In this document: piece after piece, positions 1 to 9,030 of the stretch
Layout: every line of letters starts with the position of its first letter
How positions within the stretch are numbered: the stretch's first letter is position 1
Source of the DNA: DASVEE01 sp036380735
GTDB taxonomy: Bacteria > Acidobacteriota > Thermoanaerobaculia > Gp7-AA8
Length of the DNA stretch: 64,000 nucleotides
NCBI GenBank assembly: GCA_036380735.1
Contig: DASVEE010000006.1
Coordinates: 62,001 to 126,000 of the forward strand
Direction: 5' to 3'
Program-made: the position numbers and the translations under genes
Notes under the pieces: generated by a model
Told to the model about the DNA's origin: nothing
The model's input: only the letters and a program-made list of their open reading frames with translations
Database searches by the model: none

Positions 1-291
1 CTCGTCCGGTATGACATGAATCTGGACGCAGTCATCGACAGGAGAGATACCATCTGGACCGCGCTCCTGTTTTGGATCGACAGTAACCATGACGGCCTTT
101 CGCAGCCCGATGAGCTGACAAGCGTTGCCGAGTCGCCTGTCACCATGTTCGAGCTTGTGCACCACTGGACCGGCCGTCGCGACACATCGGGGAATTTCTT
201 CCGCTATCAGGCGCAGGCACACATCGGTGGGAGCGTGCGCAGCTACTACGACATCTACTTCGGCTTGCGGCAGCAACCCGCTGCTCCGTAG
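1..291 (+). CDS. 3' end of a protein with a C-terminal EF-hand
   Basis: The reading frame is open from the first base of the window, so this is the C-terminal part (about 96 residues) of a longer protein whose start lies outside. A calcium-binding EF-hand loop is visible near nt 79-117 (D-S-N-H-D-G-L-S-Q-P-D-E, with acidic residues at positions 1, 5 and 12). It is followed by a short beta-rich tail. Single EF-hand tails of this kind occur on large secreted or surface proteins, but nothing here shows the main function. An internal ATG at nt 16 is possible but is probably not the true start, because the frame continues upstream of it. Confidence 0.6.
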   Translation, partial: LVRYDMNLDAVIDRRDTIWTALLFWIDSNHDGLSQPDELTSVAESPVTMFELVHHWTGRRDTSGNFFRYQAQAHIGGSVRSYYDIYFGLRQQPAAP

Positions 292-525
292 CAGCCAGGG
301 AATTGCCTTGGTGCGTGAAGCGGTGCCTCGTACACGGACGTGGTGAATCCAGAGAGCGGCTGCGAGGAGCCATCGTGACGGCATCATTCCTCACGCCCTG
401 CACCCGTTGAGTCGCGTCGTCGACTTGATGCCGGACTGCCGTAAAGCCGGACCACGGATTGCATTCCATCCCGGTGCGGCCAGCAATGGCGCGCGGAACA
501 TCAACTCGCACGAGGAGGATTGCGT

Positions 526-870
526 ATGGCATTTCGTCTGGCTCTGGCATTCATTGCTTTACTCGCGGTGGCATCGGTCGCGAACGCTCAGTGCGCGACG
601 TGTATCGGCGGCACGTGCCAGGAATGGTCCGGCGACCGCTGCAGCCGTACCTGCTGCATCGAAGGACCGGGAGCGCCCTGCCCGCTGAACGAGCGGACGT
701 TCTGGTGCCCGACCTTCGCGACGCAGCCGTCGTGGCTGGTGCCGAAGGCGTACTTCACGACCGATCTGCCGCTCATCACAGAAGGCTCCGCGCTGCGGCT
801 GCAGTACACGAAAGCGCACAAGGTGCAGCGCAAGTGCATGCCGCTGCTGGCGCGGCGCGACGCCGCGTAA
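526..870 (+). CDS. small secreted cysteine-rich protein, unknown function
   Basis: A 114-residue protein. The ATG at 526 has a good Shine-Dalgarno (GAGGAGG, 512-518) at about 7 nt; a TTG two codons upstream is less likely. The first 22 residues form a classical signal peptide (MAFRLALAFIALLAVASVANA, cleavage after ANA). The mature part has paired cysteines (C-A-T-C, C-S-R-T-C-C and others), suggesting disulfides in the periplasm or outside the cell. I do not recognise a family. It is monocistronic and converges on the MFS gene only 9 bp away. Confidence 0.6.
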   Translation: MAFRLALAFIALLAVASVANAQCATCIGGTCQEWSGDRCSRTCCIEGPGAPCPLNERTFWCPTFATQPSWLVPKAYFTTDLPLITEGSALRLQYTKAHKVQRKCMPLLARRDAA

Positions 871-879
871 CCGCCTCTG

Positions 880-2370
880 TCAGGAAGAGACGCGGCCACG
901 CGTCTCTTCCTCTCTCTTCCGCAGTACATTCCCGGCCGCCGCAATCGCCAGCGCCGCGACGATGAGCAGCGCCGTGACGGTGAATGTCGTGCGCATTCCC
1001 GCCGCCACCGCTTCAGGCCGCGCGGCCATGAGGTTCGTCGTGCGTGCGCCGAGCGCGAAGACGGCGCCCATGACGGAGGCGCCGGTGATGAGACCGAGGT
1101 TGCGGGAGAGGTTGAGGAGGCCGGAGATGACGCCGCGCTGGTCGGGGCGCAGGTCCGCCATCACCGCGGTGTTGTTGGCGGCCTGGAAGAGCGCATAGCC
1201 GGCAGTCAGGATCGCCAGCGGTATGACGTAGCCGGCGATGCCGAACGTCGCCGGCATCATCGGAAGAGTCGCGGCGCCGGCGAGCATGCCGATCAGTCCC
1301 GCGAGCGTCATGCGATGCGCGCCGAAGCGATCGACCAGACGGCCGGCCGGCACGCCGGTCAGCGCGGCCACGAGCGGACCGCACGACATCGTGAGACCGA
1401 CGAGCGCCGCGTCGAGCGCCAGCGCTCTGGCGAGATAGAACGGCCCCACCACCAGCGTGGCCATGACCACGGTCGTGACGAGCGTGCTCATGACGAAGCC
1501 CGCGCTCAGAACTGGATCGCGGAACAGCGCCAGCCGCACCAGCGGCGAGGCGGCGGTTCTCTCCACGTGCACGAAGAGCCCCGCGCCGACAGCCGCAAGA
1601 ACCAGCAGCCCGCCATTGAGCAAACCGAAACTGCCCCGCCCCAACGTCATGGCCAGCGCGTACGCCGCCAGCGTCAACGCCAGCAGCAGCGTGCCGGCAA
1701 GGTCGAAGCTCTGCGTCCTCTCCGTCCCCTTCGTCCTATCGGTCCTATTCGTCCCATCGTTCCCTCGGGCTGGTGCCAGATACCGCCGCATCAGCAGCAA
1801 CGTCCCCACGCCCACCGGCACCATGACCAGAAAGATGCCGCGCCACCCGAAGCCAACGATCAGCACCCCGCCCAGCGACGGCCCCAGCGCCGTGCCGATG
1901 GCCGACATCGTCCCCAGCAACCCCATGGCGCTTCCCGTCTTTGCCTTCGGAACGCTGTCGCCGACGAAGGCCATCGTCAGCGCCATCATGATTGCCGCAC
2001 CGAGTCCCTGCGCCGCCCGCGCCGCAATCAGCATCCATAGCGTCGGCGCGACACCGCACAGCAGCGAAGCCACCGTGAACAAGAACGTCCCGCCGAGGAG
2101 CAGCCGCCGGCGCCCGAGGACATCGCCGAGCCGTCCGACGCTGACGATGAGTGTGGTGATGGCGAGCAGATAGGCGAGAACCACCCACTGCACCTGCGGT
2201 AACGAGGCGCCGAACGCCATAGCCAGCGTCGGCAGCGCGACGTTGGCTATGCTGGTGCCGAGCGACGCCAGCAGCATCGAGATCGAGAGAGTCGCCAGCG
2301 CTCCTCGGGTGGCGCGGCTCGTTTCCGCGGCTCCGGTTTCCAAACGTTTGACAATCGCTGCGGTGGTCAT
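880..2370 (-). CDS. MFS drug efflux transporter, DHA2 (14-helix) family
   Basis: A protein of about 496 residues of the major facilitator superfamily, EmrB/QacA (DHA2) type, which exports drugs or other organic compounds with proton antiport. The N-terminal helix carries the A-N-V-A-L-P-T motif and is followed by the loop G-R-L-G-D-V-L-G-R-R (motif A), and about fourteen hydrophobic segments can be counted. The ATG at 2370 is chosen because upstream in-frame codons give no hydrophobic or conserved sequence. It is divergent from the LysR gene across about 100 bp containing a dyad, so LysR control is likely. The loop between helices 6 and 7 is oddly low-complexity (G-T-N-R-T-D-R-T-K-G-T-E-R-T) because a genomic nonamer repeat lies in frame inside the gene (1722-1766). 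Confidence 0.9.
   Translation of the reverse strand: MTTAAIVKRLETGAAETSRATRGALATLSISMLLASLGTSIANVALPTLAMAFGASLPQVQWVVLAYLLAITTLIVSVGRLGDVLGRRRLLLGGTFLFTVASLLCGVAPTLWMLIAARAAQGLGAAIMMALTMAFVGDSVPKAKTGSAMGLLGTMSAIGTALGPSLGGVLIVGFGWRGIFLVMVPVGVGTLLLMRRYLAPARGNDGTNRTDRTKGTERTQSFDLAGTLLLALTLAAYALAMTLGRGSFGLLNGGLLVLAAVGAGLFVHVERTAASPLVRLALFRDPVLSAGFVMSTLVTTVVMATLVVGPFYLARALALDAALVGLTMSCGPLVAALTGVPAGRLVDRFGAHRMTLAGLIGMLAGAATLPMMPATFGIAGYVIPLAILTAGYALFQAANNTAVMADLRPDQRGVISGLLNLSRNLGLITGASVMGAVFALGARTTNLMAARPEAVAAGMRTTFTVTALLIVAALAIAAAGNVLRKREEETRGRVSS
1722..1766. repeat. nonamer repeat cluster inside the MFS gene
   Basis: Several consecutive copies of the TCCYATNSG nonamer (for example GTCCTATCG, GTCCTATTC) that elsewhere in the window are intergenic. 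Because the unit is 9 bp, the reading frame stays open, and it encodes R/G-T-[D/N/E/K] triplets in the cytoplasmic loop between helices 6 and 7. Confidence 0.8.
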
Positions 2371-2415
2371 GCAATCGAATGTAGGCCGCCGCGTCACCAG
2401 GCGGAAGACGCGCCG

Positions 2416-2436
2416 CGTGCACTGCATTTGTGCACG
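2416..2436. promoter_or_regulatory. probable LysR operator dyad between divergent genes
   Basis: A perfect inverted repeat CGTGCAC-7 nt-GTGCACG sits between the MFS start (2370) and the LysR start (2472). It fits the T-N11-A style of LysR-type binding sites and the usual divergent regulator/target layout. Binding itself is an inference. Confidence 0.5.
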
Positions 2437-2471
2437 TGGCGCCATACCTCGCGCGGTGCTATGGTCGAGCG

Positions 2472-3380
2472 GTGTCGAGGCCCGATCTCAACCTGCTCGT
2501 CGCGCTGGACGTGTTGCTCGCTGAAGGCAACGTCACCCGCGCCGCACAACGCCTTCGCCTCAGCCCCTCGGCCATGAGCCGCACGCTCGCGCGACTGCGC
2601 GAGACGACCGGCGATCCGCTGCTCGTCAGAGCCGGCCGCGTGCTCGTTCCCACGCCGCGCGCGCTCGAGCTGCGAGAGAAGGTCGGACAGCTTCTGCAGG
2701 AGACCGAGGCCGCGCTCAGTCCCGCGGAGAAGCCGAACCTCGCGCAGCTCGTCCGCACGTTCACGCTGCGGACCAGCGACGGCTTTGTCGAGAACTTCGG
2801 CCCCGCGCTCATCGCGCGCATCGGCGCGGAGGCACCCGGCGTCCGCCTGCACTTCGTGCCGAAGGTGGACAAGGACAGCGCGCTGCTGCGCGACGGGATG
2901 GTCGATCTGGAGACCGGCGTGGTCGGCAGCACGATCGGCCCGGAGGTGCGCGCGCAGGCGCTGTTCCGAGACCGCTTCATCGGAGTCGTGCGCATGGGCC
3001 ATCCGCTCAGTGAAGGGGAGATCACACCCGCACGTTACGCGGCCGGCCGGCACGTCCTCTTCTCCCGGCGCGGCGTCGAACGCGGACCGGTCGACGAAGC
3101 GCTGCAGACGCTCGGCCTGCAACGGGAGATCGTCACGATCGTCGGCGGCTTCGCGACGGCGCTGGCGCTCGCGCGCGCCTCCGACCTGATCGCCACGGTT
3201 CCGGAGCGGCACACCGGCAACCTGCGCAGCGGCATGCACAGCTTTCCGCTGCCCGTGGAGATCCCGGAGATCACCGTGTCGATGCTGTGGCACCCGCGGC
3301 TGCACGCCGATGCCGTGCACCGCTGGCTGCGCGAATGCGTGCGGGAAGTGTGCACCAGCGAAAGATCAGGGGCGCGATAG
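2472..3380 (+). CDS. LysR-family transcriptional regulator
   Basis: A 302-residue regulator with an N-terminal winged helix-turn-helix (R-P-D-L-N-L-L-V-A-L-D-V-L-L-A-E-G, then V-T-R-A-A-Q-R-L-x-L-S-P-S-A-M-S-R) and a C-terminal LysR substrate-binding domain of normal length. The GTG at 2472 is preferred. An in-frame GTG at 2430 would put the start inside the 2416-2436 dyad and add a non-conserved tail. The gene is divergent from the DHA2 pump and probably controls it; the inducer is unknown. Confidence 0.85.
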   Translation: MSRPDLNLLVALDVLLAEGNVTRAAQRLRLSPSAMSRTLARLRETTGDPLLVRAGRVLVPTPRALELREKVGQLLQETEAALSPAEKPNLAQLVRTFTLRTSDGFVENFGPALIARIGAEAPGVRLHFVPKVDKDSALLRDGMVDLETGVVGSTIGPEVRAQALFRDRFIGVVRMGHPLSEGEITPARYAAGRHVLFSRRGVERGPVDEALQTLGLQREIVTIVGGFATALALARASDLIATVPERHTGNLRSGMHSFPLPVEIPEITVSMLWHPRLHADAVHRWLRECVREVCTSERSGAR

Positions 3381-3440
3381 GACGTATCGACCGTTCGTCC
3401 GTCCCATTTTTCCCTTCGTCCCATTCGTCCCATCGTCCTC
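3378..3440. repeat. nonamer repeat cluster downstream of lysR
   Basis: Degenerate TCCYATNSG nonamers, mostly in the pyrimidine-rich orientation, start at the lysR stop codon. They fill part of the space before the M20 peptidase gene. Confidence 0.75.
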
Positions 3441-3486
3441 CGGATTGCTACACCCGGCCCGCGCCCTTGCGGCAGAATGTCGCCTC

Positions 3487-4964
3487 ATGAAGATGTGGAA
3501 CGGGATTGCCCTTGCCGCGCTGCTCACGCTGGCCGCTCCTTCGTACGCCGATGACCTGTCCGACATCCGTGCCGAGGTCACCAAACGTCACGACGAATCG
3601 GTCCAGCGGTTGAAGGAGTGGATTGCGCTGCCGTCGATCGCCGCGGAGAACCTCGCGTTTCCCGCGGGCGCGGAACACATGGCGAAGCTCGCGCGCGACG
3701 CCGGCTTTCAGCAGGTCGCGATCATCAACACGAGTGGCAAGCCCGGCGTGTTCGCGACGCTCGACGCGGGCGCGGCGAAGACCGTCGGCCTCTACTTCAT
3801 GTACGACGTGAAGCAGTACGACCCGGCCGAGTGGACCGCGCCGCCGCTCGAAGCGCGCATCATCGATCGCCCTGGCGTCGGCAAGGTGATGGTCGGCCGC
3901 GGTGCGGTCAACCAGAAGGGACCGCAGATCGCGCTGCTCGCGGCGCTGCACGCGATTCGCGGCGCCGGCAAGAAGATGCCGGTGAACCTCGTGCTCATCG
4001 CGGAAGGGGAGGAGGAGATCGGCTCGCCGAACATCGGGGAGCTGGTGCACCGCCCCGAGGTCGAAGCGGCGCTGCGGAAGACGCTCGGCGTCTTCATGCC
4101 GGCCGCCTCCCAGGATCTCGGCGGCATCGTCACCGTCAGCCTCGGCGCGAAAGGCATCGTCGAGCTCGAGCTCGTGGCCAGCGGCGAGAAGTGGGGACGC
4201 GGTCCGTCGAAGGACGTGCACTCGTCGCTCAAGGCGATGGTGGACAGCCCGGCGTGGCGGCTGGTGAAGGCGCTCGACACGCTCGTCTCGGATGATGGCA
4301 ACACGATCACGATCGACGGCTACCCGAAGCCGCGGCCGCTGAATGCCGAGGAGAAGGCGATGATCGCCGGGCGGCGAAGCAGCGGAACGAGGCGGGAGCG
4401 AAGAAGCAGTTGGGCGTGCAGCACTGGATCGACGACCTGCCGTGGCTGCAGGCGAACGAGCGCCTCGTGTCGCAGCCGACGGTCAACATCGAGGGGCTGG
4501 TCGGCGGCTACACCGGCCCGGGCGGCAAGACGATCCTTCCGCATCGTGCCGTGGCGAAGATCGACATGCGCCTCGTGCCGGACATGAAGATGGCGGACGC
4601 GGTCGCGGCGCTGAAGGCGCATCTCGCGAAGCGCGGCTACGGCGACATCGAGGTCAACGTCACCGGCGGCTACGATCCGACGGCCACCGTCGCCAGCGCG
4701 CCGCTGATCCAGGCGCAGATCGCGGTGCTCAAGCGCGCGGGGATCGCGCCCGTGCTGTGGCCGCGCAATGCGGGCTCGTACCCCGGCTACGTCTTCACCG
4801 GCGCTCCGCTCAACCTCGCCGCCGGCCACTTCGGTCTCGGTCACGGCGGCGGCGCGCACGCACCCGACGAGTACTACCTCATCGAGTCCGCGAACCCGAA
4901 GGTGCAGGGCTTCGACGGTGCGGTGATGTCGTTCGTCGAGTACCTGTACGAGCTGGGGAAGTGA
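3487..4964 (+). pseudogene. secreted M20-family peptidase, interrupted by a frameshift
   Basis: The first part (3487 to about 4370) begins with a signal peptide (MKMWNGIALAALLTLAAPSYA) and the M20/ArgE/DapE-like core. The second part continues in another frame (about 4371-4964) to the normal C-terminus. Restoring one base near 4366-4371 joins G-x-A-A-K-Q to ...G-V-Q-H-W-I-D-D-L-P-W and gives one protein of about 491 residues. The catalytic E-G-E-E-E-I-G-S motif and a final histidine region (G-H-G-G-G-A-H-A-P-D-E) are present. The usual metal ligands look changed: the H-x-D site reads F-M-Y-D-V and the bridging Asp site reads G-R-G-A-V-N-Q-K-G. The frameshift could be real or an assembly error. 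Confidence 0.8.
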
Positions 4965-4978
4965 GCGCGCATCGCTGA

Positions 4979-5614
4979 TCAGGCGTCGCCGAGTTGCAGC
5001 CGGTACGTACCGTCGCTTCGCGGAGTGAAGCTCATGCGCCGCAAATAGTCGGCGTGTACCTCGGTGTCGGCGCGGCTGACGATCTCGCGCAAGCCATGCG
5101 CAACGAAGAAAGCCGCTTCGTCGCGGAAGAGGAAGCGTCCGACTTTCAGGTCGCGGAACTGCGGCACGACGTAGTCGAGATCGACCTCCAGCCGGTCGTC
5201 CTGGATGCGCCCGAGAAGCACGCCCGCGGGGATGAGGTCGCGCAGGACGAAGAGCGCGAGGCGTTCACCGTCCCCCGGCTGCAGGTTCGCCTCGAATGCG
5301 GGAAAGAAGCGGCGGATGTCGGCATCCTGAAACTCGAGGAAGTACTGCAGGTACTGCGAGCCGGGCGTGACCTCGAGGATGCGAAAGATCTCCCGCCGGC
5401 TGCGGAGCCGCACGAGCTGCACGATGTTGATCAGCGACGTCATCAGATTGAGCACCGCCACCGGATACGCCCCGATGAGAAACCCGTAGAGCGAAAATGT
5501 CGCCGCACCGGCCAGATTGATGACGCGCAGCCGCACGATGGAGCGCATCAGCAGGGAAGTGGCGATCAGAACCGAGGCGGCATAACCGAGGAGTTGCAGG
5601 GCGGAGGAACTCAT
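4979..5614 (-). CDS. membrane protein with YgjV-like N-terminus, unknown function
   Basis: A 211-residue protein. Residues 1-75 contain about three hydrophobic helices arranged as in small YgjV-type inner-membrane proteins. From about residue 80 a soluble domain follows, beginning R-S-R-R-E-I-F-R-I-L-E-V and rich in alternating hydrophobic strands. The ATG at 5614 is used; the GTG three codons upstream would add only three residues. It converges on the M20 gene, 14 bp apart. No catalytic motif is evident. Confidence 0.55.
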   Translation of the reverse strand: MSSSALQLLGYAASVLIATSLLMRSIVRLRVINLAGAATFSLYGFLIGAYPVAVLNLMTSLINIVQLVRLRSRREIFRILEVTPGSQYLQYFLEFQDADIRRFFPAFEANLQPGDGERLALFVLRDLIPAGVLLGRIQDDRLEVDLDYVVPQFRDLKVGRFLFRDEAAFFVAHGLREIVSRADTEVHADYLRRMSFTPRSDGTYRLQLGDA

Positions 5615-5631
5615 GAGGCGCACACGATAGA

Positions 5632-5710
5632 CGAATGGGATTCACAGCGGAGCCATTCGTCCCATTCGTCCTATCCGTCCCATTCGTCCTATCCGTCCTA
5701 TCGTTCCCCG
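5632..5710. repeat. nonamer repeat cluster
   Basis: At least five consecutive TCCYATNSG units (GTCCCATTC, GTCCTATCC and similar) lie between the 3' end of the metallo-beta-lactamase gene and the start of the YgjV-like gene, with a short opposite-strand element (GAATGGGA) just before them. Confidence 0.85.
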
Positions 5711-5730
5711 CCGCCGCCGCTCACCGCCGC

Positions 5731-7116
5731 TCACCGCCGCCCAAACCGAATCGTCACCTCGTCGAAAAGCGCCGAATCCCCTTTGCACTCCACGGTCGAG
5801 TGCAGCTCGCTGTGCGCTTCCAGCGCATCCACCAGCGTTTCGCGCGGCACCTCCGTGTTCGACGCCGCGTGGCCATGCTTGCCGGTGCGTGTCGAGAGCA
5901 GCGTCTTGAAGCCGCGGCCTTTGCGGAACAGCTCCCACAGCTCCTTCGGCGTCGCGTTGAGACTGCCGTGGTGGCCGACCTTGTACACGTCGGTCTTGCG
6001 GAGGAGCTTGCGCACCGCCGCGCGGTTCTTCGCGTGGTTGAGCGCGTAGTCCCAGTTCTCGACCTGCGCGTCGCCGGGGAAGAGAAGCAGCTTGCCGCCG
6101 ACCTCGAAGAGAAGAATCAGGCTGGTGTTGTTGAGCGTGGCGTCGATGATGCGGACCAGCTCCATCAGTTGCTGTGCCTGCACGGTGCGAACTTTGCGCA
6201 CGAACCAGCGCACCGACTTCGGCAGCTCCTCCAACTGCACGGACGCCGCTTCGGGAAAGAGCTTGCCGACCGTCATCTTCCGGCTCACGCGCGTTGCCGC
6301 GGCCTGCATGCTCCAGTACTGCTCCGACTCCTTCGCATACGCCTTGACGTCCGCATGCTGCTCGATCGTTGGCGGCCCAAGGACGTGGACTTTGACGCCG
6401 GGGAGAATCTGGCCGGAGAGCGCGGTCTTCATGCCGTGCGAAAGCCACTCGTGCGCGTTCCCCATCCGTTGCAGGCGCAGGACGGCCGCGCGGTTCTTGA
6501 CGTTGGTCTCGCCGAGGAAGCGGAGCTTCTCGAGCGAGCGGGAGCCGGCACCGAGCTTTGCCACCAGTGCGCGCGAGCGCCGCTCCGGCACTGGCGGCGT
6601 CGCAGGCGCGGCCTCCCTCTCGGCCGGCTCGTCGTCGTCCTCGATCTCGTCGAATTCGTGCCGTGCGATGCGGGCGAGCACCGAATCGGCGACGGTGTGC
6701 ATCGCGTCGAGCGAGCGGACGTGCATCGCCGAGAACGCACGCGCTCCCGTCACCGCACGGCCGCGGCCCTTCACCGCGTTGCGCGGCAAGTCCGGGTCCT
6801 CCGTCCACGGCTGGACGATCAGGGCCTCCTGGCTGATCTCCTCGATGATCGCGCCCGGCGCGGTGCCGAAGCCGCTGATGTGATCGGAGTGCCGGTGGGT
6901 GACGATGACGGCGTCGAGTTGCTTCGCCACCTCGCGGATGTCTTCGGCGGTCTCGGTCATCTGCGACTTGCGTCGTGCCGGTGCCGCCGAGGAGCCGAAG
7001 TCGATCAGGACGTTGCGCTCGCGGTCGTTGCGGTAGCGGAACGTCAGCAGAAAACAATCGCCGAAGCCGACGTTGTACATGCGGATGCGGACATCGATCG
7101 GACTCGCCATCACCAT
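5731..7116 (-). CDS. ComEC-like metallo-beta-lactamase-fold hydrolase
   Basis: A protein of about 461 residues with the metallo-beta-lactamase signature T-H-R-H-S-D-H-I-S-G (HxHxDH) near residue 65. A later L-F-P-G-D-A-Q (metal-bridging Asp) and K-V-G-H-H-G-S (distal His) match ComEC/Rec2-type soluble domains, which usually act on phosphodiesters. A charged insert of about 60 residues follows the first motif. The start is ATG 7116 or ATG 7110; the latter overlaps the stop of the upstream metallopeptidase as TGATG, so the two are translationally coupled. There is no signal peptide, so it is probably cytosolic. Pairing with a protease is unusual and could be a stress or immunity pair. Confidence 0.8.
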   Translation of the reverse strand: MVMASPIDVRIRMYNVGFGDCFLLTFRYRNDRERNVLIDFGSSAAPARRKSQMTETAEDIREVAKQLDAVIVTHRHSDHISGFGTAPGAIIEEISQEALIVQPWTEDPDLPRNAVKGRGRAVTGARAFSAMHVRSLDAMHTVADSVLARIARHEFDEIEDDDEPAEREAAPATPPVPERRSRALVAKLGAGSRSLEKLRFLGETNVKNRAAVLRLQRMGNAHEWLSHGMKTALSGQILPGVKVHVLGPPTIEQHADVKAYAKESEQYWSMQAAATRVSRKMTVGKLFPEAASVQLEELPKSVRWFVRKVRTVQAQQLMELVRIIDATLNNTSLILLFEVGGKLLLFPGDAQVENWDYALNHAKNRAAVRKLLRKTDVYKVGHHGSLNATPKELWELFRKGRGFKTLLSTRTGKHGHAASNTEVPRETLVDALEAHSELHSTVECKGDSALFDEVTIRFGRR

Positions 7117-8867
7117 TGCTCCCTGCGGCGCCGGACCGCGCGCGTGGCGCGGCGCAGATGCATCCCGGAGATCGTCAGCCGCGCCGTCGTGTCGCGCTGC
7201 AGAGCGCCCGATTCCCAGAGGGAGTCGAGCCGGTTCTGCTGCCGCTGGTCGCCGCGCAGCGGGTTGTAGATGTGGTACTTGAGCCGGCCGTACTCGTCGA
7301 AGATCAACGCGCCGCCGCCGAAGAGCCGCAGCTTGCGGTCGTCCGGCATCCCGAGTGGTTTCTTCAGCCCGAATGCTGCGAGCTCGGAAGCGAGCGGCTC
7401 CAGGATCTGCACGTATTCGCACACGGTTTCGTGGAGCACGAAGCCGTCGGAGCCGACGCGCATGCAAGGACGGAGGCTCTCCACGCGCGTGAACGCTTCC
7501 TCGTTCAGGCCGAGGAGGAGGCGGTTTTCCCAAACGAAGTGGAAGACCTCGTCGCGGTCGCGCCGCATGGCGTCGAAGTGCGTGCGCGAGTAGTCGAGCT
7601 CCTGGCCGGCTTTGAGGTCGTCTTCCGGCTTCTTCCAGTAGCCATCTTTCGTCCCCGACGCCGGCTCGATGCCGTACTCGCGAAACGCCGCGAGGACGCT
7701 CTCGCGCAGGTTGTAGCGCGTGTCGGCCGGGCGGATCTCGCGATCCGCCGTCACGAGCGCGGAGAGGTAGTCGCCGAACGTGACGTCGACCGGCGGTGCG
7801 TAGTCGAGCGCGCGAATGGCGGAGGTGAGGAGGCAATCGGCGATGTCGGCGCCTTCCTCGATCGCACGCGAGCGGTCGACGCGCTGCCGGTCCTGGACCA
7901 GCGCGACGAGGCGGCGGCTCCACATCTCGACGAACGCCGTGAGCATCGCCGCCACGAGGATCTCGCCGCGGCGATGCTCCTCGCGGAACTCTGCTTCCTC
8001 GAGGTAGTAGCGGCGGTCGGGCGGAAGCTCGCGCAGGGAGTGGCGCAGCGCCGCGCCGCGAACGACGTCGAGCGACGGCAGCGGCTTGCCGTCCGCGATG
8101 TCGAGCTCCGCGCCGATCTGTTCGGCGAGGCCGAGGATCATCGACTCGCGTAGTGCCTCGCGCGAGAGCAGCTTCGTTTCGAGCGGCGCGTCGCCGCGGC
8201 TGCGGTCGATCGTCTGCTCGATCACCGCGGGCAGCGAGAAGACGGAGAGCAACGCGACCACGTCCGCGAAGCCCTCGTGGAATGCCGCCTGATCGGCCGA
8301 CGACGGCTCGCGGTAGCGCTCGCGCAGACCGTCGACCAGCGCGTGCGTCGTCTCGTGCACGATCACGTCGTGCGACAGACAGGTGAAGACCGTGTCGCCG
8401 TTCGCGCCCGGGAAGTAGCCGAACAGCAATCCCGTGAGCTGGTCCGAATAGAACGCGTTCGCCTCGGAGAACGCATGCGGAGCGACCTTGAGCTGGTGCC
8501 CGTCGAAGCCCCATCCGATGCGCCGGCCCAGGGCAAGCTCGAAGCGGCCGAGGGTCTTCATCACCAGCGCGTAGACATTGTGCCGGTGGAACTCCGGGTT
8601 GCGTACGAGCCGGTCGCCGCGCCCGCGGTCCGGTCCTTTCGCCCACTGATCCAGATCGGCCTTCCTGGCCGGCGTGTAGAGCGTGTCGGTGGTCGCGTCG
8701 AAGTCGATCACCTCCACGCGATAGCCCACCGGTCCCGGTTCCAGCTTCTCGGCGGGGATGTTGATGCGCGCGAGCAGGATCTCGCCGTCGACGCGAACGC
8801 TCGGGTCCTGCGCGACGATCAGAACACTCCGCTCGCGCGGAGGGGGCAGCGGATTCGTTGAAGGCAT
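7110..8867 (-). CDS. gluzincin zinc metallopeptidase (HExxH)
   Basis: A 585-residue protein with the zinc motif H-E-T-T-H at residues 171-175 and a third ligand about 23 residues on (F-H-E-G-F-A-D, E198), the spacing of M4-like gluzincins. No signal peptide or propeptide is visible, so it probably acts inside the cell. The C-terminal 200 residues are of unknown fold. The start at 8867 is supported by GAGGAGAG just upstream. It forms a coupled operon with the metallo-beta-lactamase gene (TGATG overlap). The substrate is unknown. Confidence 0.75.
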   Translation of the reverse strand: MPSTNPLPPPRERSVLIVAQDPSVRVDGEILLARINIPAEKLEPGPVGYRVEVIDFDATTDTLYTPARKADLDQWAKGPDRGRGDRLVRNPEFHRHNVYALVMKTLGRFELALGRRIGWGFDGHQLKVAPHAFSEANAFYSDQLTGLLFGYFPGANGDTVFTCLSHDVIVHETTHALVDGLRERYREPSSADQAAFHEGFADVVALLSVFSLPAVIEQTIDRSRGDAPLETKLLSREALRESMILGLAEQIGAELDIADGKPLPSLDVVRGAALRHSLRELPPDRRYYLEEAEFREEHRRGEILVAAMLTAFVEMWSRRLVALVQDRQRVDRSRAIEEGADIADCLLTSAIRALDYAPPVDVTFGDYLSALVTADREIRPADTRYNLRESVLAAFREYGIEPASGTKDGYWKKPEDDLKAGQELDYSRTHFDAMRRDRDEVFHFVWENRLLLGLNEEAFTRVESLRPCMRVGSDGFVLHETVCEYVQILEPLASELAAFGLKKPLGMPDDRKLRLFGGGALIFDEYGRLKYHIYNPLRGDQRQQNRLDSLWESGALQRDTTARLTISGMHLRRATRAVRRRREQW

Positions 8868-8973
8868 CGCTCTCCTCGAGTTGGTCTCAACGTAGGAGAG
8901 CCGCGAGACAGGCAAATCCCTACTCCGCGGTCCCTCTGGACGACGGCCGCACCCCCATGGCACGATCCTTCGC

Positions 8974-9030
8974 GTGAGCACCACCGACCCCGCCCAGCAC
9001 CTGCGTGACCTCGCGCGGCTGCGCCGATAG
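8974..9030 (+). pseudogene. 5' remnant of an AraC-family regulator gene
   Basis: A GTG start followed by S-T-T-D-P-A-Q-H-L-R-D-L-A-R-L-R-R and a stop (TAG 9028-9030). This matches from memory the first 18 or so residues of a common AraC-family regulator, which normally continues with V-R-D-R-I-D-R. Homology ends exactly where nonamer repeat sequence begins (CGATAGAACCAATAGGACC), so the rest of the gene has been replaced or deleted. Identification rests on a short match. Confidence 0.45.

Noticed and set aside
5635..7269. Plus-strand frame of 544 codons
   Set aside because: Shadow of the metallo-beta-lactamase gene, which has intact HxHxDH and later motifs.
7117..8646. N-terminal extension of the metallo-beta-lactamase frame upstream of 7116
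   Set aside because: The extension is Arg-rich and overlaps the metallopeptidase in another frame; the peptidase has the real motifs.
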